Made by a program: the position numbers and the translations under genes. Positions 8,627 through 16,562 of a stretch of DNA of 64,000 bases are shown piece after piece; the first letter of the stretch is position 1; the number at the start of each line of letters is the position of its first letter. Under the pieces are notes generated by a model that saw nothing but the letters and a program-made list of their open reading frames with translations, was not told the DNA's origin and made no database searches. Source of the stretch: Elusimicrobiota bacterium (GTDB lineage: Bacteria > Elusimicrobiota > Elusimicrobia > F11); assembly GCA_022072025.1 (NCBI GenBank), contig JAJVIP010000007.1:149271-213270 (forward strand), in the 5' to 3' direction.

Positions 8627-10783
8627 CTACATCCAGAACTTGTCTTCAAGCGATTTGAGATCAGCCTCATCCGATGTATTTTTCTTGTGTTGATCCCTGG
8701 GTTTGGACGCCAACGCCAATTCTTTTTCAGTCACCTGCGACATGCGCATGCCGAAAAGACTGTTGGGGTCAAAGGCCTTTTTAATGGTTCGGTGAATTTC
8801 CCTAAAAATAAAGGGTTGAGGGTTTTCCTCAAATTTTTGCGAAGGCGCAGGCATGGGAAACAATCTCAAAGTCACATCCACAATAATGCCAAGCGTTCCC
8901 CACGAGCCCAACAACAATTTCGCGACGTCATAACCGGCCACATTCTTCATGGTTTTGGCCCCAAACTTCACCAACTCACCTGTTGGAAGTAGGACCCGCA
9001 TTCCCAAAATCTGATCCCGCAAGGCGGGAAAAAGGCTCGAGCGGGTCGCGAGAATGCCACCCACGGTTCCATGTCCACTCATCCACAAGAATCGATTTTC
9101 TTTTTCGATGATTTCTTTCACAGCCGTCAAAACCGCGCCAGCTTGAACGGTCAACGTGAAATTGGATTGATCGAAATCCACAATGGCCGACAAATTTTTC
9201 ATGCTGAGTTGTATTCGTTCAGGCAAATTAAATTTGGATTGCGTCCCTTCCACGCCAAAATTTTGTTTTCGATGAGAAAATTCTGTGACTTTCTCAACCA
9301 ATTCTTTTTCGCTATTGAGACTCACAGCTTTTTCAGGCAAAGCGCTCACTTCATCTTTTGAAGCGGACTTATCTCCAGCGGTTGTCGATTTGCTGACCAA
9401 AGGAATCAATTTATCAGGATTACACAGATTTTCAGGATCAAAGGCATTTTTCAATCGACGAAAAAGTAACAGAGTCTCTCGTGAAAACAGCCATTTCATG
9501 GCCTCTCGCTTATCAGTGCCGATTCCATGCTCGCCAGAAATGGTCCCTCCCAAATCAACACAGACCTTGAGCATTTTCTGGCCCGCCTCTTTGACAATTT
9601 TCGTGTGTTCCTTGTTGCGCTCATCGAAAATAATTTGCGGATGAAGATTGCCATCTCCCGCATGAAACAAGAGAGCCACGCGAAGACCCGCCTCTTCCGC
9701 GATCCTTTTTATTTGCCTGAGCGCCTCAGGAAGTTGAGTCCGAGGAACAGCCCCATCCTCGACCAAAACATTGGGCGCCAAGCGGGCCATGGCCGGGTAA
9801 GCACCTCGTCGGCCTTCCCACAATTTGGCTCTCTCCTCCTCGCTTTTGGCAAACTTGAATTCCAATCGGTTTTTTTTCCGACACACCTGATCGATTTTTT
9901 CCATTTGCAGGTCCAATTCTTGGGGCGTTTCCCCATCCACTTCAATGAGGAGAACCGCTTCCGCGCCGAGCGGATACCCCGCGTGGGCAAAAGCTTCCAC
10001 CGCGGCGATGGTGGTTTTATCCATTGCCTCGAGAGTAGCCGGCAGAAGTCCGCTCGCGATGATATCGGTCACAGACTCAATGGCCTCTTCAATCGAGCCA
10101 AAGCTAACCAACATGGTGCGAATGACTTTGGGTTGAGGGAGAAGTTTTAAACGAATGCGCGTGGCGATTCCCAACGTCCCCTCCGAACCCACCAAAAAAC
10201 CCAAAATGTCATACCCCGGGTCGTCCAACTTAAAATGCATGCGTTCCCCACTGGGGAAAACCCAATCCAACCCAGCCACAAAGTTAGAAGTGACCCCATA
10301 TTTCAAACAGTGCGGACCTCCCGCATTCGTGGCCACATTGCCCCCAATTGTGCACGCCTTTTGGCTTCCAGGATCAGGCGGGTAAAAAAGACCGTCGGGA
10401 GAAACTCTTTGTTGGAGTTGCAGATTGATCACACCTGGCTCCACTAGAATTTCACGTTTTTCTTTTTCAAATTTTATGACTCGGTTGAGTTTCGCAAGCC
10501 CAATAACAACCCCTCCTTGCAGGGCCACTGGCCCCCCACACAAACTGGTGGCGGCGCCGCGTGCCACAAACGGTTTTTTATTTTTGAAGAGGACCCCCAC
10601 CACAAGCGCTACTTGATCGGAGGTTTCAGGAAGGACCACTGCGGAGGGGATAGCACGATCCAAAGCGGAATCAAAAGAATACAGGAACAAGTCAGACGGG
10701 CTGGTTAAAACATTTTTTTCTCCGACAATTTGTTTGAGCTGATCAATGATCTGACTATTTAGAACAGGAGCGGAGAGGGACAT
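8627..10783 (-). CDS. glcD: FAD-linked 2-hydroxyacid dehydrogenase, GlcD-GlcE fusion
   Basis: 718-aa flavoprotein. Residues about 1-460 match GlcD: a PCMH FAD-binding domain with ATSLCGGPVAL and NVATNAGGPHCLKYG, then a FAD-oxidase C-domain with LLFHAGDGNLHP and SGEHGIGTDKREAM. After a linker (about 465-490), a second, GlcE-like PCMH domain follows, with TVQAGAVLTAVKE, GHGTVGGILATRS and KNVAGYDVAKLLLGSWGTLGI. In E. coli GlcD and GlcE are separate chains; here they are one. Together with GlcF downstream this gives a complete two-gene 2-hydroxyacid (glycolate or D-lactate type) dehydrogenase. A 2-oxoacid product would feed into central metabolism near ppdK, the next gene upstream, but that link is only positional. 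Confidence 0.9.
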   Translation of the reverse strand: MSLSAPVLNSQIIDQLKQIVGEKNVLTSPSDLFLYSFDSALDRAIPSAVVLPETSDQVALVVGVLFKNKKPFVARGAATSLCGGPVALQGGVVIGLAKLNRVIKFEKEKREILVEPGVINLQLQQRVSPDGLFYPPDPGSQKACTIGGNVATNAGGPHCLKYGVTSNFVAGLDWVFPSGERMHFKLDDPGYDILGFLVGSEGTLGIATRIRLKLLPQPKVIRTMLVSFGSIEEAIESVTDIIASGLLPATLEAMDKTTIAAVEAFAHAGYPLGAEAVLLIEVDGETPQELDLQMEKIDQVCRKKNRLEFKFAKSEEERAKLWEGRRGAYPAMARLAPNVLVEDGAVPRTQLPEALRQIKRIAEEAGLRVALLFHAGDGNLHPQIIFDERNKEHTKIVKEAGQKMLKVCVDLGGTISGEHGIGTDKREAMKWLFSRETLLLFRRLKNAFDPENLCNPDKLIPLVSKSTTAGDKSASKDEVSALPEKAVSLNSEKELVEKVTEFSHRKQNFGVEGTQSKFNLPERIQLSMKNLSAIVDFDQSNFTLTVQAGAVLTAVKEIIEKENRFLWMSGHGTVGGILATRSSLFPALRDQILGMRVLLPTGELVKFGAKTMKNVAGYDVAKLLLGSWGTLGIIVDVTLRLFPMPAPSQKFEENPQPFIFREIHRTIKKAFDPNSLFGMRMSQVTEKELALASKPRDQHKKNTSDEADLKSLEDKFWM

Positions 10784-10830
10784 GTTGGTCGGAATTATAA
10801 CCGGAAAATGACGCCAAAACTCAAGAATTA

Positions 10831-10873
10831 CCCACCCCTAACCCAACCTCGAAGGAGGTGGGTTAAGGGTGGG
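10831..10873. terminator. Long imperfect stem-loop downstream of ppdK
   Basis: CCCACCC/GGGTGGG, TAACCC/GGGTTA and ACCTC/GAGGT stack into an 18-bp stem with a GAAG loop, one C-A mismatch and one bulged A. It lies 15 bases beyond the ppdK stop and before glcD. There is no T-run on the minus strand, so it may end transcription with Rho or protect the 3' end rather than be a classic intrinsic terminator. Confidence 0.6.
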
Positions 10874-10887
10874 AACATATTCAATTT

Positions 10888-13536
10888 TTATTTATTGGAG
10901 TACTTGGTTTTCCCTTCGATGACGGCTTGTGCGCCAGCCAAACGGGCAATGGGAACACGGAATGGACTCGCCGATACATAGGAAAAGCCTGATCGGTAAC
11001 AGAATTTCACGGATTCCGAATCTCCCCCATGCTCGCCGCAGATGCCCACTTTCAGATCTTTTTTCACTTTACGCGCGCTGGTGATCGCATGATTGATGAG
11101 TTTTCCAACTCCTGTTTGATCCAAGGTTTGGAACGGATCTTCTTTGAATATTTTTTTGTCCATATAAACCTTAATGAATTTTCCAGCGTCATCTCGAGAG
11201 AAACCGAGGGTCATTTGCGTTAAGTCATTGGTTCCAAACGAGAAGAAATCCGCGCTTTGAGCGATTTCATCGGCCACCATGGCAGCCCGAGGAACCTCGA
11301 TCATGGTCCCAACCGTATAGGCCACTTTGACTCCCAATTCCTTCATGACTTCATGAGCCACACGATCGATAATCGCGCGTTGGTCTTTGAGTTCGTTTGA
11401 AAAACCCACGAGGGGCACCATAATTTCCGGGGAACATTTCACTTTTTCCTTGGCCAACTCGCACGCCGCGGTGATGATCGCTTTGGCCTGCATTTCGGTA
11501 ATTTCCGGATAGGTAATACCCAACCGGCAACCCCGATGACCCAACATCGGGTTAAACTCATGGAGTTCTCCCGCCTTCTGCCAGATTTTTTCCTTGGGGA
11601 TTCCGATTTTGTGAGAAAGTGCTTCGGAATCCGCTTCAGTTTTTGGCAAGAACTCATGAAGAGGTGGATCGATGAGCCGAATGGTCACAGGTTGACCCTT
11701 CATTTCTTTAAAAAGTCCTTTGAAGTCTTCTTTTTGGAAATGAAACAATTTTTCAAGCGCAGTCCGACGAGCTTCCAACGTATCGGCCACAATCATTTCC
11801 TGCATAATGGGAAGTCTTTCTTCCGCAAAGAACATATGTTCCGTTCGGCACAACCCAATTCCTTGGGCGCCAAAACGCATGGCTTGAATGGCATCGCGTG
11901 GAATATCCGCATTGGCTCGAACTTTGATGCTTCGAATCGCATCGGCCCATTTCATGAACTCGGCAAATTCATCTGACAATTGAGCTTCTTTGGTTTCCAC
12001 CTTTCCGTCAATGACCCGGCCGGTAGAACCGTCAATGGTCAACCAATCGTTCTCGCGAATGGTGGTTCCATTGATGTTGAATTGTTTGGCTTCTTCGTCC
12101 ACGCGAATGGTTTCACATCCCGAAACGCAGGGTTTGCCCATCCCACGCGCAACAACGGCCGCATGTGAAGTCATTCCACCCCGGGCAGTTAAAATGCCGC
12201 GAGCCGCATCCATTCCATGAATATCATCCGGATTGGTTTCCGTTCGAACAAGAATAATAGGTTCCGATCCGCCACGCTCGGCAGCCGCATCGGCGGTAAA
12301 GACAACTTTTCCTGTGGCAGCTCCCGGAGAGGCTGGAAGTCCTGAGGTCAGCACTTTAATTTTGGCTGAGGGATCAATAACCGGATGAAGCAGTTGGTTG
12401 ATTTGGTCCGGTTCCACCCGCATGAGTGCTTCTTCCTTCGAGATGAGTTTCTCTTTCACCATGGCGACTGCAATTTTCACAGCGGCTTGCGCGGTCCGCT
12501 TACCGTTTCTCGTTTGAAGCATGTAAAGTTTCCCTTTCTCAAAGGTAAACTCGAAGTCTTGAACATCACGGTAATGTTTTTCCAACTTGGCAGTGATGCT
12601 GCGGAGTTCCGCATACACCTTGGGCATATCGTTCTCAAGTTCGCGAATGGGTTTTGGGGTGCGAATGCCAGCCACCACGTCTTCACCCTGGGCGTTGGTC
12701 AAATATTCGCCATAGAATTCTTTGACGCCTGTGGAGGGATTTCTCGTAAATCCAACACCTGTGCCGGAGTCGTTGCCCATATTTCCAAACACCATGGATT
12801 GCACGTTCACGGCCGTTCCCAAATCGTCAGAGATCTTATTGAGTTTTCGGTAGGTGATGGCGCGTTCATTCATCCATGAACGGAAAACGGCGTTACGGGC
12901 CCCAACCAATTGCTCCCATGGGTCCTGAGGAAATTCTTTCCCTGTCCCTTGATGGAACAACGCTTTGAAACGAGATACGGCTTCTTTCAAATCGTCTGTG
13001 GTGAGTTCGGTATCGAGCTGGACCCCTTTCGCCCGTTTAATCGACTGCAGTTCATGTTCACACTTTTCTTTGGGAACTTCAAAAACAACGTCGCCAAACA
13101 TCATGATGAAACGACGATAGGCGTCCCACGCAAAACGGGGATTTCCTGTTCCCGCCGCCAAACCTTCCACCGCTTCGTCATTGAGACCCAAGTTGAGAAT
13201 GGTGTCCATCATTCCTGGCATCGAAAATTTCGCGCCGGACCGAACTGACACGAGCAAGGGGTTTTTATTGTCACCAAATTGTTTCCCGGCCGTTTTTTCC
13301 AGTTTGGCCATGGCTTCTTTCATTTGACCGTCGAAATCCTTGGGAAGTTTTCTGCCGTTCGCATAGTAATAACGGCACACGTCCGTTGTGATGGTAAATC
13401 CCGGAGGAACGGGCACGCCCGAGGAGGACATTTCCGCCAGTCCCGCTCCTTTACCTCCGAGTAAATCTTTCATTTTTCCGTTGCCATCGGCTTTGCCACC
13501 GCCGAATGAATATATGTACTTCACTTTCTTTGCCAT
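10888..13536 (-). CDS. ppdK: Pyruvate, phosphate dikinase
   Basis: 882-aa enzyme interconverting pyruvate + ATP + Pi with phosphoenolpyruvate + AMP + PPi. The N-terminal ATP-grasp domain starts YIYSFGGGKADG and GGKGAGLAEM, with the nucleotide-binding segment GNMGNDSGTGVGFTRNPSTG. The swivelling phospho-His domain has GGMTSHAAVVARGMGKPCVSG (catalytic His in TSHAA). The C-terminal TIM barrel has ANADIP, GLCRTEHMF, GHRGCRLG, FGTNDLTQMT and the catalytic Cys in GICGEHGGD. Length is the usual one for bacterial PPDK. ATG 13536 is preceded by AAGGAG, 11 bases away. Its presence suggests PPi-linked glycolysis/gluconeogenesis. It has its own spacer on both sides and a strong stem-loop downstream. Confidence 0.97.
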   Translation of the reverse strand: MAKKVKYIYSFGGGKADGNGKMKDLLGGKGAGLAEMSSSGVPVPPGFTITTDVCRYYYANGRKLPKDFDGQMKEAMAKLEKTAGKQFGDNKNPLLVSVRSGAKFSMPGMMDTILNLGLNDEAVEGLAAGTGNPRFAWDAYRRFIMMFGDVVFEVPKEKCEHELQSIKRAKGVQLDTELTTDDLKEAVSRFKALFHQGTGKEFPQDPWEQLVGARNAVFRSWMNERAITYRKLNKISDDLGTAVNVQSMVFGNMGNDSGTGVGFTRNPSTGVKEFYGEYLTNAQGEDVVAGIRTPKPIRELENDMPKVYAELRSITAKLEKHYRDVQDFEFTFEKGKLYMLQTRNGKRTAQAAVKIAVAMVKEKLISKEEALMRVEPDQINQLLHPVIDPSAKIKVLTSGLPASPGAATGKVVFTADAAAERGGSEPIILVRTETNPDDIHGMDAARGILTARGGMTSHAAVVARGMGKPCVSGCETIRVDEEAKQFNINGTTIRENDWLTIDGSTGRVIDGKVETKEAQLSDEFAEFMKWADAIRSIKVRANADIPRDAIQAMRFGAQGIGLCRTEHMFFAEERLPIMQEMIVADTLEARRTALEKLFHFQKEDFKGLFKEMKGQPVTIRLIDPPLHEFLPKTEADSEALSHKIGIPKEKIWQKAGELHEFNPMLGHRGCRLGITYPEITEMQAKAIITAACELAKEKVKCSPEIMVPLVGFSNELKDQRAIIDRVAHEVMKELGVKVAYTVGTMIEVPRAAMVADEIAQSADFFSFGTNDLTQMTLGFSRDDAGKFIKVYMDKKIFKEDPFQTLDQTGVGKLINHAITSARKVKKDLKVGICGEHGGDSESVKFCYRSGFSYVSASPFRVPIARLAGAQAVIEGKTKYSNK

Positions 13537-13698
13537 AACTTTTTAGTCTCCTTAACCATTACCTCAGTAACAATTTAAATTCTCTACACACCTATAACTT
13601 GAGTCGTTTTCGCCCCAACAGGCTCCTTGGCCGGGAGGGAAACATGCCTCAAATAAATGCGGAACCGCACACCCTTATGAGATTAGGGAAGAACCTCT

Positions 13699-14409
13699 TT
13701 ACTTCTTGGGTTGATCGGCCTTGGCCTTCTCGGTGAGTTCCTTCAGCTGTTCTTCAAGCTTATCACTGGCTTCTCCCAAATCATCAGTCGCCGCGCCAAA
13801 TTCTCCCGCGCCAAATTCTCCAAATTCACCAGGGTTCGTTCCAAGCTGACGTTGAGCGGCCATTCGGGCAACAAGACCCAATGAAAACAAGAAAGCGAAG
13901 AGGACACCACAAGTCACCCACGTTCTAACCGGCGGCGTATCGCGAATAATAATAATGCCGCGAATCATGACCACCGTCCCCCAAATAAAGATCAGAATGC
14001 CCAGCCATTGCCCAACTTTGGGGATGGGAGATAAAAGTGACGACGCGGGAGAAAAGGCCGACACAAGAGCCCACAGACGATAGGAGGTTTTATACTGAGG
14101 AACCGTTCCCCTGAGAATTCCGTCAACCAAAGCCCAGATAAAAAATGCGCTGATAAAACTACTGATAAATAAAACCAAGGGAACCATCGGAGCGGCCAAC
14201 CACGCGGCGGCTTTAGAAGCTCCGGCCAAGGCTGGGTTGGGAAGGAACATGCCGAAAACAGATGTAATAATTCCACTTAAAAGGCCCATAACAACAACAA
14301 AAATCATGGAGGAACCAATGGAGGCGTTCTCCCCTTCTTGCTTCACCGACTCCATCGTTTGCCACGGATGCAACCAGACCGCCACAAACTTACTGATGAT
14401 GCTGTTCAT
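13699..14409 (-). CDS. Yip1-family membrane protein
   Basis: 236-aa protein with five hydrophobic segments between residues about 33 and 175, and an acidic/amphipathic C-terminal tail rich in Glu and Gly. Early motif VWLHPWQTMESVKQEG is the typical Yip1 (DUF1282-like) entrance, where a P-W-x-x-(M/F) motif precedes TM1. Bacterial Yip1 proteins are inner-membrane proteins of unknown role. The tail has a short repeat, GEFGEFGAGEFGAA, then a likely helical coil. The ATG at 14409 has GAGGAGA just upstream. It lies 18 bases downstream of cysH and could belong to the same transcript. The spacer 13537-13698 to ppdK holds only a short TGCGG/CCGCA dyad. Confidence 0.8.
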   Translation of the reverse strand: MNSIISKFVAVWLHPWQTMESVKQEGENASIGSSMIFVVVMGLLSGIITSVFGMFLPNPALAGASKAAAWLAAPMVPLVLFISSFISAFFIWALVDGILRGTVPQYKTSYRLWALVSAFSPASSLLSPIPKVGQWLGILIFIWGTVVMIRGIIIIRDTPPVRTWVTCGVLFAFLFSLGLVARMAAQRQLGTNPGEFGEFGAGEFGAATDDLGEASDKLEEQLKELTEKAKADQPKK

Positions 14410-14427
14410 ATATTTCTCCTCATAGGT

Positions 14428-15114
14428 TTAAGATTTTCTCTCTAAGAATGTGTGAATACCACATTCTTTCTTGCTTAGACCCGCCCAACGGCCACTTCGT
14501 TCGCCTTCCCCCGCCGCCGGCAGGCTGGTGCAGGGTTCGCATCCGATGCTGGTATAACCTTTTTCCCAGAGAGGATGGAACGGCAACTGATGTTCTTTCA
14601 TATACGAATAAATTTGTTTGCCGCTCCAATTGGCGAGCGGGTGCACTTTTACCAAACCAGAGCGGTATTCCTCAACAATCCCGATGTTTTTTCGGGTTTC
14701 GCCTTGGGAGCGTCGAAGCCCGGCGATCCAACAATCCAACCCTGCCAGGGACTTTTGCATCAAGTCCACCTTGGTTGCGTCGCAACAGATACCCGATGAA
14801 TCGGTTCGTGCATCCAAATTCTTTTTCGTGACAGCCATTTGTTCTGGAGAGGCTCTAAAAACTTTAAGATTCAGGTGAAATTTATTTCTCAACTCTTCCA
14901 CGAATTCGTGAGTTTCTTTAAACAAAAAACCCGTGTCCAAAAATAATATGGGAATGGACGGTTCGATTTGAGTGGCCATGTGGATCAGCGCCGCACTCTG
15001 GCCGCCAAACGAAGAAGAGAGTCCGACTCTTGGAGCATAGGTTTTAATGGCCCAGGTCAATATCTCCTGAGGCGAAGCGGATTCAAACTTTTTGTTGAGG
15101 TCTTGTATATTCAT
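14428..15114 (-). CDS. cysH: Assimilatory APS/PAPS reductase with [4Fe-4S] motif
   Basis: 228-aa thioredoxin-dependent reductase that makes sulfite from adenylyl sulfate. The PP-loop-like nucleotide site is LSSSFGGQSAALI (about 32-44). The active-site Cys is in KKECGIH near the C-terminus. The two Cys pairs, CCDATK and CEPC, bind the [4Fe-4S] cluster that marks APS-type reductases, unlike E. coli PAPS reductase. Some cluster-bearing enzymes also accept PAPS. The ATG at 15114 overlaps the upstream PHP gene by 32 bases, implying coupling. Residues between the CEPC motif and the catalytic Cys are unusually Gly/Glu-rich (PAAGEGERSGRWAGL), which is normal for this family. Confidence 0.93.
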   Translation of the reverse strand: MNIQDLNKKFESASPQEILTWAIKTYAPRVGLSSSFGGQSAALIHMATQIEPSIPILFLDTGFLFKETHEFVEELRNKFHLNLKVFRASPEQMAVTKKNLDARTDSSGICCDATKVDLMQKSLAGLDCWIAGLRRSQGETRKNIGIVEEYRSGLVKVHPLANWSGKQIYSYMKEHQLPFHPLWEKGYTSIGCEPCTSLPAAGEGERSGRWAGLSKKECGIHTFLERKS

Positions 15115-15946
15115 TTCTCTTTTCCAGCAAAGGCTCTAAAAATTCGTCGGGAACGTTTAAATGTCCGGTTCCAGTGCCAATTTTAATATGAGGTTTATTG
15201 TCTCCATGGAAATCCGATCCCCCCGTTCGAATGAAACCGTACTTGGTTGCTATTCGCTCAAAATAAGCGGTTTGTTCCAAAGAATAACTGGGGTACACCG
15301 CCTCAATTCCATCCAATCCCCAGGAACGCCATTCTTTGAGAGAAGATTCCAACGCTTCTGGCACCCGTTTGAGGAGGCCTGGGTGCGCCACTGAGGCGAC
15401 AGCGCCAGCCTCATGGAGAAGATCAATGGCTTCACGAAGAGGGAGCTCATCTTTGGGATAATAAGCGGAACCATTGCTGCTCAAATAGCGGTCAAAAGCC
15501 TCTTGTAATGTTTTAACCACCCCTTTCTCAATGAGAAGACGCGCGATATGGGGCCGACCGACGGTGGCGCTCCCCGCTACGCGGTACACATCTTCTTCAT
15601 TGACCGATATGCCCAAAGATTGAAGTCGCTCCACAATTTTTTTGTTACGAACCCGTCGACCTTCGCACAGATAGGCCAACCGGCCTTCTAATTTCTCAAG
15701 AGGGCCTTCCAAAAAATACCCCAGCAGATGAACGGTCTGTCCGTTTTCCGTCGTGCTGAGCTCAACTCCCGGAATGGCCATGGCTTCATTGGCTTTGGCC
15801 CAAGCGAGAATATCATTGCGCCGCACGATGGTGTCATGATCGGTAATCGCAAAAGCAGTCAGCCGTAAATCGAGGCATTTCTCAAGAACCTGTTTCCATC
15901 CCCAAGTGCCATCGGAATCGCTGGTATGCAATTGAAGGTCGATCAT
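15083..15946 (-). CDS. PHP-domain phosphatase, TrpH/pAp-phosphatase type
   Basis: 287-aa PHP metallohydrolase. Visible metal ligands: DLQLHTSDSDG at the N-terminus, AITDHDTIV, PGVELSTT, VASVAHPG and GSDFHGD near the C-terminus. This matches the YciV/TrpH group, members of which hydrolyse 3',5'-nucleoside bisphosphates (pAp) and short RNA ends. Placement between cysC and cysH, with a 4-base ATGA overlap after cysC, fits removal of pAp formed from PAPS. That makes it a likely functional analogue of CysQ, though the activity is inferred from family plus context. Cytoplasmic; no signal peptide. Confidence 0.87.
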   Translation of the reverse strand: MIDLQLHTSDSDGTWGWKQVLEKCLDLRLTAFAITDHDTIVRRNDILAWAKANEAMAIPGVELSTTENGQTVHLLGYFLEGPLEKLEGRLAYLCEGRRVRNKKIVERLQSLGISVNEEDVYRVAGSATVGRPHIARLLIEKGVVKTLQEAFDRYLSSNGSAYYPKDELPLREAIDLLHEAGAVASVAHPGLLKRVPEALESSLKEWRSWGLDGIEAVYPSYSLEQTAYFERIATKYGFIRTGGSDFHGDNKPHIKIGTGTGHLNVPDEFLEPLLEKRNEYTRPQQKV

Positions 15947-16494
15947 GCTTGGGTGGACGCTCCCTCACGAGGAACACAGCCCTTTTGTTCGAGAAAAGAG
16001 AGGATTTTTCCAACACTTTGTTCGATTGTTTCCTTTTCAGAATTCACGGTGATATCGGCCTGGAGCGGAGGTTCATAAGGGTCGGAAACCCCGGTAAAAT
16101 TTTTCACTTCCCCGGCCAACGCTTTTTTGTAAAGGCCTTTGACATCGCGTTCAGCCAATTTGTTAATTGAACATTCCACATAAATCTCTATAAAGTTACC
16201 GATGAGGGACCGATTGAATTCTCTGGCCTCGCGGTAAGGAGAAATGGCGGCAGAAATCGCCCAAATTCCATTGCGGGTGAGCAAATGGCACACATAGCCA
16301 ATGCGTTTGATGTTGATGTCACGATCTTCTTTGCTGAAACTCAACCCCTTGCTCAAGTGGGTGCGAACCTCATCTCCATCCAGAACTTCAACTTTTTGCC
16401 CTCGCTTGCGCAATTCAACCGCAACACGTTCAGACAAGGTGGATTTCCCGGAACCGGAAAGGCCGGTGAACCATAAAGTGTAAGCCGTGGACAT
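15943..16494 (-). CDS. cysC: Adenylylsulfate kinase
   Basis: About 183 aa. It phosphorylates APS to PAPS with ATP. The P-loop is GLSGSGKST (about residues 10-18). Other family blocks are VLDGDEVRTHLS, FSKEDRDINIKRIGYV, AAISPYREARE and NFTGVSDPYEPP. The reading frame is open upstream to 16563, but the ATG at 16494 is preferred: AAGGAG sits nine bases upstream, and family proteins begin a few residues before the P-loop. The 68-base spacer to the preceding barrel gene is the only break in this stretch. No sulfate adenylyltransferase (cysN/cysD or sat) gene is in view, so APS must be made by genes elsewhere. Confidence 0.93.
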   Translation of the reverse strand: MSTAYTLWFTGLSGSGKSTLSERVAVELRKRGQKVEVLDGDEVRTHLSKGLSFSKEDRDINIKRIGYVCHLLTRNGIWAISAAISPYREAREFNRSLIGNFIEIYVECSINKLAERDVKGLYKKALAGEVKNFTGVSDPYEPPLQADITVNSEKETIEQSVGKILSFLEQKGCVPREGASTQA

Positions 16495-16562
16495 CAACAC
16501 AATCTCCTTATTATTAAGTGAATGAGGGACAAGGGTGGGGAAGCGGCCGGGATTATAGAACA

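Noticed and set aside
9527..10150. 207-codon plus-strand open frame
   Set aside because: It is antisense to the clearly conserved GlcDE flavoprotein and has no family features.
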